From Opitutia bacterium (GTDB lineage: Bacteria; Verrucomicrobiota; Verrucomicrobiia; Opitutales; Coraliomargaritaceae): a stretch of 12,598 bases of DNA. The stretch spans positions 1-12,598 of the forward strand of contig JABJQI010000228.1 in assembly GCA_018663485.1 (NCBI GenBank), given 5' to 3'. Below the pieces are notes generated by a model, which saw nothing but the letters and a program-made list of their open reading frames with translations, was not told the DNA's origin and did no database searches. This document shows, piece after piece, positions 7,019 to 12,598 of this stretch; positions within the stretch are counted from its first letter, which is position 1, and each line of letters begins with the position of its first letter. The translations under genes and the position numbers were made by a program.

Positions 7019-8152
7019 TTATTTCGTGGCTGGCTTCTTTTTGGTCACGGCAGCTTCGTCCTTATAGCTGAGACGTTCGGTTTTACTTTCAATTGTGAAG
7101 GGTTGCCCAGTAATTTTCATGTTGCCGACTTTACTGGCATAGGCACGACGAACTAGATTCATGCCACCAATCCCTTGGTAAGCATTAGCGAGTGCCGTGA
7201 GTGCTTCGCCTTCGGCCTTGGCTTTGACTAGTATCCCCTGCGAGTTTTTGTCGCGCTGGTAGAATTTAGCATCGGCACCGAGTTGGGTATCGATCACATA
7301 GGCTTCAGCATCGAGTACGTCGCGTTCGGCATTGGCGGTGGCTTCGACGATCAGTTTTTGCATCTCGCCAGAGTAGGTAGCGAGGAACACTTCCTTCTTC
7401 TTGGTGGCCTCGACGACGCGAAAGATTTGATTTTGACGAGCGGCGTTGGCTTTGGATATCTGCTCTTCGACCTCTTGATCAGCGAGCTTTTTGGCGCGGA
7501 TGCGTTCTTCGTACTCTGGGTGAAAGCTAAACTTTTCTGCAATGACGCTGGACACTTCGATACCGTAGGATTTGAGCAATTTGTTAAGCTCTTCCATGGC
7601 CATTTGGGCCTTCTGATTCCGCACGCTGGCGTCATAGAACTCTTCAGTGGTCATTTCACCAAAGACGGCGCGACAAACAGATCGCGAATAGTCGCGCACC
7701 CATTTGTATTTATAGGCGTCACCGAGGCCGGAGGTGGTGACGGTTTCTTCGACCATATCGCGGCGTAGTTGATAGTTAATGGTGAGATCTAAAAAGACGT
7801 CTGAACCGTCGACAGTTTTGATGCGTAAGTCGTCGCGGTTACTACGTTCGCCACGATTTGGATCGGCGACCATTTCCAGACGTTGGACAGTCATATCAAG
7901 TAGGTGAAAGGAGTTAAGTAGACCGTTGTAGATGTTGGTACCTGATTTTTCGATAACGGTAATGTCGCCGGTGACATTGTTCACCTTAATGCCAACCTCA
8001 GTGCCAGAAACGCGTTGCACACGAAAACTAACTACCAAGAAAATTGACATAACTGCTAGTGCAATGAGCAGCAGGGCGAGTGAGCCTTTGAAGCCTTGCA
8101 GCGCTGGGTGAATTGGAGCTTGGCTACGTTGATTTGGGAAATTTACTGACAT
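7019..8152 (-). CDS. HflK-like SPFH/prohibitin-family membrane protein
   Basis: This 377-residue protein has a hydrophilic N-terminal arm of about 22 residues, one membrane segment (about 23-43) and an SPFH/band 7 domain (about 45-215; LRIKTVDGSDVFLDLTINYQL is clear at 109-129). A coiled coil (about 212-320) leads to a basic tail ending KKKPATK. The N-terminal arm before the membrane helix and the position ahead of the HflC-like gene copy the hflK-hflC arrangement, although E. coli HflK has a longer Gly-rich arm. The motif KKLADQEVE (221-229) at the SPFH/coiled-coil junction is nearly identical in its partner. This suggests duplication and an alternating hetero-oligomer. The start ATG 8152 follows a CA-repeat leader. 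Specific function cannot be told; a membrane-scaffold or protease-regulating role is an inference from the family. Confidence 0.87.
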   Translation of the reverse strand: MSVNFPNQRSQAPIHPALQGFKGSLALLLIALAVMSIFLVVSFRVQRVSGTEVGIKVNNVTGDITVIEKSGTNIYNGLLNSFHLLDMTVQRLEMVADPNRGERSNRDDLRIKTVDGSDVFLDLTINYQLRRDMVEETVTTSGLGDAYKYKWVRDYSRSVCRAVFGEMTTEEFYDASVRNQKAQMAMEELNKLLKSYGIEVSSVIAEKFSFHPEYEERIRAKKLADQEVEEQISKANAARQNQIFRVVEATKKKEVFLATYSGEMQKLIVEATANAERDVLDAEAYVIDTQLGADAKFYQRDKNSQGILVKAKAEGEALTALANAYQGIGGMNLVRRAYASKVGNMKITGQPFTIESKTERLSYKDEAAVTKKKPATK

Positions 8153-8515
8153 AATGTCTCTGGGTTAAGGAAGTGAGAATGTGTGAGAATGTGTGAATGT
8201 GTGTGAATTTTTGCGAAGTAGCGGTGGCGCTTATATCTTGATAACTGAATGGATAGGTGCCTGGAATTTTTTTAAGAGTACAGAATTATGTAATTTTTTC
8301 GTTCAAGGAGATAACTCATGTGGTGTTTCTGTTCGCAAGGCATAGCGCGGAGCAAGGCGGTAGCAAGAAGACAAGGGCGGTGAGGCATTTAAGCAAGCGA
8401 TCTTCTTGTTTAGTACTTAAATAGGTGGTAGTCTTGGTTTTTTTGTAGGGTCTGTAAAGAATTCAAAAAAACATCTGCTCTGCTAGTTTGTAACCTAGGA
8501 GATTCTTTCTGTCGG
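8153..8515. other. Intergenic region upstream of the SPFH operon
   Basis: There is no gene in these 363 bases. Next to the HflK-like start (8171-8207) lie imperfect tandem GTGTGAGAAT/GTGTGAAT units, which read as a CACACATTC-rich untranslated leader on the minus strand. An AT-rich stretch at about 8230-8310 probably holds the operon promoter. Within it TTATCAAGATATAAG is the most promoter-like string, but no clear -35/-10 pair is seen. At 8336-8400 the word GCAAG or CAAGG recurs about five times. An 8-bp inverted repeat (8364-8371 with 8401-8408, CAAGAAGA/TCTTCTTG) spans 29 bases. I found no convincing terminator for the histidine kinase gene ending at 8516, so read-through into the SPFH operon is possible. 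Confidence 0.5.
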
Positions 8516-10855
8516 TTAGCTTTGATAGAGGTAAGTATTGAGCGCTTTTTGAAAGTCGAGGGCCTGGTAGGGTTTGCAAATATAGTCGTCCATTCCCGCT
8601 CGCAGACACATTTCTTTGTCGGCGCTTGAGGTGTTCGCAGTTAGTGCGATAATTGTAATTCTCTGATTGTGAGCATCTTGCGTAAGCAAGTCGGCTGCTT
8701 CGAGTTTTCGTATTTCGAGAGTGGCATCGAAGCCGTCCATTATCGGCATTCTGCAATCCATAAAAATAATTGGATAGTATGTCTGCTTTGTTAGTTCGAT
8801 TGCCTCCGCGCCGTTATTTGCCAAAGTGACATCGTAGCCCATTTGCTCTAATATGGTTAAGCCCAGTTGTTGATTTAGATCATTGTCATCGACCAGCAGG
8901 ATTTTCGCGAGTGACTCAGTGCTTTTATTCGCGTCTATTGGCGTGAATTCTTGGATGCGAGTATTGCTTACTTCCTTTGAGACACTAAAGGGAATTTCGA
9001 CGACCATCGTGGTGCCTTGACTTGTGGGACTCGTGGCATGGATCGTCCCATTCATGAGCCCTGTCAGTCTCTGGCAAATCGACAAACCGAGGCCGGTGCC
9101 ACCATATGTTCGGGTAGTGGAAAGGTCTGCTTGGGTGAATTGTCTAAAAAGGTCATCAACCTTGTCTGGAGCAATGCCGATTCCTGTATCGGCAACGCGA
9201 ATACGAACAGTCCCCGTCTCTTTATTCCCAATCCACTCTAGGTGGATGGAAACGCTACCTTTAACGGTGAATTTCAGCCCATTGCTGACTAAATTGACGA
9301 CAATTTGTTTGAGGCGTGTCGGATCGCCTAGGACATATTCGGGGAGGTCTCCCTCTACTTTTGTATTCACGATGATGCCTTTCTCGGCGGCCTGAATAAA
9401 AAAGCTGCCAGTCACGTTCTCAATAACTTCCTGAAGAGAAAAGGGAATGTTCTCGAGTTCCATCTTGTCGGCCTCGATTTTGGAAAAATCAAGAATGTCG
9501 TTAATCAAGCTGAGCAACGCGCGGCTGGAGGATTGGATGTAGCTGGCCCAGATGTGTTGCTCCGAAGTAAGTTTACTAGAGTATAGAAGTTGAGTAAATC
9601 CGATAACACTGTTCATCGGTGTTCGGATCTCGTGGCTCATGATGGCTAGGAAATCGCTCTTGGCTTCATTCGCTGTCTTAGCCGCTAATTCAGATCGAAT
9701 GGCTTCCGCTTCAGCCGTCTTTCTGACGTAAATTTCTGATTTTAAGAGTTGGTTGGTTGCGGTAAGTTCATCAGTTGTTGATTCGATTATTTTCTTACTT
9801 CTGATGAGTGATTCGTAACTGTAGGCAGCAAATGCCAGTAAGCATGTAAACAGAGCGCTAAGTACTCCAGCGACGTTGGCAGTGTAGAGAGACCCTCCCT
9901 TATATTCCGACCCTCGTTGCCAAGTCGTGGTAAATATTTGGCCACCGATATCTAAGGTACGTACTTGGTCAAAATCGAATGGCGATTTAGCCTCTCGGTT
10001 CGTCATGTTTGAATAGACCAAGGCGTCCAGACTGATTGAATCACTATCGTAGACCGAAAAGTTGATTTGCTCTGGGTTTACATCTCCAAGTACACCAGCC
10101 ACGAAGAGCTCAGTGATAAAAGGCGCATATGCGAAGCTAAGAAGGGCCTGCTTCCTTTGCTCGGGGGTAGTGATGGGATGTCCTGGCTTATAAGCGGGCA
10201 CATACAGTAGGAATCCAGGCCGTGCTTCCCCGTCTTGAATGAGTATGATACGAGTGGTTATTTTCGGCTCGCCGCTGTTCCTCGCAGATAATGCAGCATG
10301 CAGGCGCCCCGTCTCGGTAGAAAGCTGCAATCCAAGGGCTGATAAGTTAATCTCCAGTGGTTCAATGTGTGTGATGATGAGGTGTTTTAACAACGGGTCA
10401 TCGTTTTCTGGGGCGGTGACATCTGGTACATTCACCACGGGTTGAGACTGCAGAGACTCACTTTCGATTTTCTGCTGAAATTGTTGGTGTTGCTCAATCG
10501 AAGTAAAAGGCAGACAAAAGCCAATGCCGTTGATGCCTGGATAGATTTGCTGGATTTTTAGGGAATCTACATAAATGCGCCACTCTTCTCGGGTGACGCC
10601 ATTCGAACTGACATAGTAACTAGCCGCTCCTCTAAGTAGGTCCACATAGCTGTTAAAGCGGCTGGAAATTGCAGATTCAGATTCAGTAACGAGTTCATTA
10701 AAATGAATCTCATCTAATTCTATGGCGTGATGGCGTATATAACTATAAATCCATATGCTCGTTGCCCATCCGATCAGAAGAATGAGTCCCACGATTTTCA
10801 ACTGCTTGCTTGGTAGCCGACAGTCATGAACGTAACCTGATTCTTTTCTGAGCAT
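8516..10855 (-). CDS. CHASE-domain hybrid histidine kinase with C-terminal receiver
   Basis: This is a 779-residue membrane sensor kinase. Order: membrane segment (about 20-38); periplasmic CHASE domain (about 45-300, with FNSYVDLLRGAASYY and YPGINGIGFCLPF), a fold that binds small ligands; second membrane segment (about 325-345); coiled coil; HisKA with phospho-acceptor His408 (MSHEIRTPMN); HATPase_c with N box (NLVSNGLKF, 521-529), DTGIGI (556-561) and GGTGLGLS (585-592); and a receiver domain with acidic pocket VDDND (655-659), phospho-Asp700 (MDCRMP), Thr739 and Lys761 (CKP). No HPt or output domain is present, so a separate phosphotransfer partner is expected. It is not encoded in this window. 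I start at ATG 10855; an in-frame TTG at 10867 would add four residues. The sensed ligand is unknown. Confidence 0.93.
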   Translation of the reverse strand: MLRKESGYVHDCRLPSKQLKIVGLILLIGWATSIWIYSYIRHHAIELDEIHFNELVTESESAISSRFNSYVDLLRGAASYYVSSNGVTREEWRIYVDSLKIQQIYPGINGIGFCLPFTSIEQHQQFQQKIESESLQSQPVVNVPDVTAPENDDPLLKHLIITHIEPLEINLSALGLQLSTETGRLHAALSARNSGEPKITTRIILIQDGEARPGFLLYVPAYKPGHPITTPEQRKQALLSFAYAPFITELFVAGVLGDVNPEQINFSVYDSDSISLDALVYSNMTNREAKSPFDFDQVRTLDIGGQIFTTTWQRGSEYKGGSLYTANVAGVLSALFTCLLAFAAYSYESLIRSKKIIESTTDELTATNQLLKSEIYVRKTAEAEAIRSELAAKTANEAKSDFLAIMSHEIRTPMNSVIGFTQLLYSSKLTSEQHIWASYIQSSSRALLSLINDILDFSKIEADKMELENIPFSLQEVIENVTGSFFIQAAEKGIIVNTKVEGDLPEYVLGDPTRLKQIVVNLVSNGLKFTVKGSVSIHLEWIGNKETGTVRIRVADTGIGIAPDKVDDLFRQFTQADLSTTRTYGGTGLGLSICQRLTGLMNGTIHATSPTSQGTTMVVEIPFSVSKEVSNTRIQEFTPIDANKSTESLAKILLVDDNDLNQQLGLTILEQMGYDVTLANNGAEAIELTKQTYYPIIFMDCRMPIMDGFDATLEIRKLEAADLLTQDAHNQRITIIALTANTSSADKEMCLRAGMDDYICKPYQALDFQKALNTYLYQS

Positions 10856-11159
10856 ATTATCGTACAAGCTATATATCGTTAATAATTAAACGTAACTTTT
10901 TAAGAATAGAAATTGTTGTGATAAAACAAGATTAATTTCGATTTCGATCAGGTGTTCTAATATGTTGTAAATTAAAAATGGCTAGTGTGCGTCGATTTGA
11001 AATTAGTACAGAATAAAGCTGTACTGCGCGGAGTCGGCGCACTTTTCGATAGCAGCTGCGAGTGCCCGAGAAATGAATTTTTGGGCACTTGCGCCCGCCC
11101 GTCCATGGCTGGATCAGTACGGGCTCGACTCGCGATTCATCATTGGGATACTTGGCTCA
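10856..11159. other. Divergent control region between the histidine kinase and queG
   Basis: These 304 bases are very AT-rich from 10868 to about 10980 and must carry both divergent promoters, but I see no unambiguous -35/-10 pair. The part from 11040 to 11159 is GC-richer and includes the hairpin at 11062-11088. A reading frame in phase with queG runs through 11073-11159 (ATG 11073). I judge this to be leader, because the extra 29 residues it would add are not part of the usual QueG N-terminus. Confidence 0.45.
11062..11088 (+). promoter_or_regulatory. Leader hairpin with an ATG in its loop, upstream of queG
   Basis: GTGCCCGAGAA (11062-11072) pairs with TTTTTGGGCAC (11078-11088): eleven pairs including two G-T, around loop ATGAA. 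The loop holds the upstream in-frame ATG of the queG frame (11073-11075). No T run follows, so it is not a simple terminator. It could occlude the upstream ATG, act as an mRNA stabiliser or be chance. About 70 bases separate it from the preferred GTG start. Confidence 0.4.
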
Positions 11160-12182
11160 GTGTCAGAAGAGAATATTGCCATTAAACAACGTATTAAGAC
11201 CGCGGCTCATTCGCTGGGCTTCCATGCCTTCGGCGTTGCAAAGGTGCCGTTGGAACTGCGTGGGGACTATTATCGAAAGTGGATCGCTGCAGGGCAACAC
11301 GGTACGATGTCGTGGATGGAGCGAAACAACGACCGCCGTCTGCACCCCGAGCAACTGCTACCTGAAGCGCGCAGTATTATAGTGCTTGGTATGAATTATT
11401 ATCAGCCGGACCCAGTGCGACCTTACCGTATCGCGAAATACGCGCTAGGGGACGACTATCATAACATGATGCTGCGCTACTTGAAAAAGTTGTGCCGCAC
11501 GCTACGCGATGATTTTGGTGGTGTGCAGCGCCCTTATGTCGACACCGGACCGCTACTGGAAAAGCCGATCGCCGCCGCCGCGGGCATCGGTTGGCAGGGC
11601 AAGAGCACAATTCTAGTCGAGCCGAAGCGGGGCACTTGGTCGTTTCTGGCAAATATTGTGACGACGCTCGATCTGCCTACCGATGAGCCTGTCAAGGATC
11701 GCTGCGGTAGTTGCACACGTTGTATCGATGTGTGCCCGACGGGGGCGATCACTGCTCCCTATCAACTCGATGCGAGCAAGTGTATCTCGTATCTAACGAT
11801 TGAGCATGATGGGCCAATTCCACTACAGTATCGTGCCGCGATCGGTGATCGACTCTACGGCTGTGACGAGTGTTTAGATGTGTGCCCTTGGAATAAATGG
11901 GCTACGCCGACTCTAGAAGCGAAGTTTTCGCCCCGTGAGTTGCCTCCGCTTCGAGACTTGTTGGCGTGGGATGAGGCTACATTCAGTGCGCGTATGATTG
12001 GCTCGCCAATGCGACGACTTAAGCTGCCCCGTTTCCGGCGTAATATTTGTGTGGTGCTTGGAAATATCGGTACGGTGGTGGACTTGCCAGCGCTGCAGAT
12101 TGTTGAATCTGGGAGCGACGCGATGGTTGCCGAGCACGCACGTTGGGCGATTGATCAAATTAATCAACGTCTGTTCGCGTGA
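11160..12182 (+). CDS. queG: Epoxyqueuosine reductase QueG
   Basis: QueG is a cytoplasmic cobalamin- and iron-sulphur-dependent enzyme that reduces epoxyqueuosine to queuosine in tRNA, the last step of Q34 synthesis. From GTG 11160 the protein is 340 residues and begins MSEENIAIKQRIKTAAHSLG, like known family members. The substrate and cobalamin region includes YVDTGPLLEKP, with the conserved catalytic Asp at about 128, and AGIGWQGKSTILV. Two [4Fe-4S] sets are complete: CGSCTRCIDVCP (Cys182, 185, 188, 192), and Cys208 with CDECLDVCPWN (Cys235, 238, 242). A HEAT-like tail follows (SPMRRLKLPRFRRNICVVLG and onward). The frame is open upstream to ATG 11073, which would give 369 residues. Start choice rests on family length, since no Shine-Dalgarno sequence decides. 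There is no other queuosine gene nearby. Confidence 0.95.
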   Translation: MSEENIAIKQRIKTAAHSLGFHAFGVAKVPLELRGDYYRKWIAAGQHGTMSWMERNNDRRLHPEQLLPEARSIIVLGMNYYQPDPVRPYRIAKYALGDDYHNMMLRYLKKLCRTLRDDFGGVQRPYVDTGPLLEKPIAAAAGIGWQGKSTILVEPKRGTWSFLANIVTTLDLPTDEPVKDRCGSCTRCIDVCPTGAITAPYQLDASKCISYLTIEHDGPIPLQYRAAIGDRLYGCDECLDVCPWNKWATPTLEAKFSPRELPPLRDLLAWDEATFSARMIGSPMRRLKLPRFRRNICVVLGNIGTVVDLPALQIVESGSDAMVAEHARWAIDQINQRLFA

Positions 12183-12268
12183 ACAAAAAAGTCGTTTCGT
12201 TTATTGACTAATCGACGTTAGGTATTTGCGTCTCAGCGAAGAGTAAGGATTGTCACATATAACAATAA

Positions 12269-12296
12269 TTACCGATTCTCGGTATATTTCTAGAAT
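12269..12296 (+). promoter_or_regulatory. Possible promoter of the MscS-type channel gene
   Basis: In the 143-bp gap after queG, TAGAAT (12291-12296) matches five of six positions of a sigma-70 -10 box. TTACCG (12269-12274) stands 16 bases upstream as a poor -35. The gap has no evident queG terminator. Low confidence. Confidence 0.22.
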
Positions 12297-12325
12297 TAAA
12301 CTGATCAACTAACCAAACACATATC

Positions 12326-12598
12326 ATGGAAGAACAATCAACCGCAGATTCAATTATGGAAAGCATCGCGAATTTCGGGCTTAAAGTCGTGGCCGCAATT
12401 ATTATATTAATCGTCGGCCTATGGGTGGCGAAAAAAGTGAAAGCACTGTTCGCGGCTGCTTTGGTCAAAAAAGAAGTGGATGCGACGCTGATCGGTTTCT
12501 TTTCCAGTATGCTTTACGGAGCGATTGTGGTATTTGTTGCCATCGCCGCGATTGGTAAGCTTGGTATCGAGACGACTTCATTTGCTGCGGTGGTGGCA
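12326..12598 (+). CDS. MscS-family mechanosensitive ion channel, N-terminal part
   Basis: The frame is open from ATG 12326 to the window edge, giving 91 residues. After a short polar start come a membrane segment (about 18-36, LKVVAAIIILIVGLWVA), a basic patch (AKKVKALF) and a second segment (about 63-80). Then LGIETTSFAAVVA enters what in MscS is the pore-lining TM3 helix (E. coli: LGVQTASVIAVLG, from memory). MscS channels open under membrane tension and release solutes on osmotic downshock. The pore Gly/Ala pattern and the cytoplasmic vestibule are outside the window. The leader (AACCAAACACATATC) has no Shine-Dalgarno sequence. Confidence 0.88.
   Translation, partial: MEEQSTADSIMESIANFGLKVVAAIIILIVGLWVAKKVKALFAAALVKKEVDATLIGFFSSMLYGAIVVFVAIAAIGKLGIETTSFAAVVA

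Noticed and set aside
7283..7768. 161-codon open frame on the plus strand opposite the HflK-like gene
   Set aside because: It is antisense to a well-supported SPFH gene and its translation shows no family motif.
8171..8207. CRISPR-like repeats
   Set aside because: The units are about 8-10 bases with no unique spacers and no cas genes; this is a short tandem repeat.
10865..10867. TTG start for the histidine kinase (783 residues)
   Set aside because: ATG lies only four codons downstream and neither has a ribosome site, so the ATG is preferred.
11073..11075. ATG start for queG (369 residues)
   Set aside because: The added 29 residues (MNFWALAPARP...) do not fit the usual QueG N-terminus, whereas GTG 11160 gives a standard start and length.

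Overview
The window looks like chromosomal DNA of a Gram-negative bacterium with mid-range GC content. The gene set is core metabolism and cell maintenance. Several traits would fit a member of the Verrucomicrobiota (Opitutae type): a PPi-type phosphofructokinase, a FucP-type sugar symporter, paired SPFH proteins and almost no Shine-Dalgarno sequences. That placement is an inference from gene content and style. No rRNA or other clear phylogenetic marker is present. I see no phage, transposon, CRISPR array, tRNA or rRNA.

Layout. Positions 1-311 (+) are the 3' end of an RNA-methyltransferase-like gene, whose last codons appear frameshifted. Positions 511-1998 (-) encode a FucP-family sugar/H+ symporter with an enlarged loop. 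Positions 2413-3654 (-) encode a pyrophosphate-dependent 6-phosphofructokinase. Each of these two minus-strand genes ends in its own strong terminator hairpin, and a 414-bp gap with hairpins and a possible dispersed repeat lies between them. Divergently, 3746-4522 (+) is a Soj/ParA ATPase and 4723-5649 (+) is the tyrosine recombinase XerC. Converging on these from the right is a two-gene minus-strand operon of SPFH (band 7) membrane proteins, in the order HflK-like (7019-8152) then HflC-like (5861-6991), with a terminator at 5804-5836. Upstream on the same strand, 8516-10855 is a CHASE-type hybrid histidine kinase. Divergent from it, 11160-12182 (+) is epoxyqueuosine reductase QueG. From 12326 to the window end is the start of an MscS-type mechanosensitive channel.

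How the genes fit together. The symporter and the PPi-PFK are adjacent and could serve sugar uptake and reversible glycolysis, but separate terminators argue for separate transcripts. ParA and XerC both serve chromosome inheritance (segregation and dimer resolution); no parB is seen next to them. The two SPFH proteins very probably form one hetero-oligomeric membrane complex. QueG (tRNA queuosine modification) and the MscS channel are unrelated housekeeping and stress functions.

I did not find a clearly new multi-gene system. The points most worth a second look are the frameshifted methyltransferase end, the HflK/HflC-like pair without FtsH, the ParA without ParB, the consistent lack of Shine-Dalgarno sequences with A/C-rich leaders, two similar intergenic hairpin elements, and a hairpin holding a decoy ATG ahead of queG.
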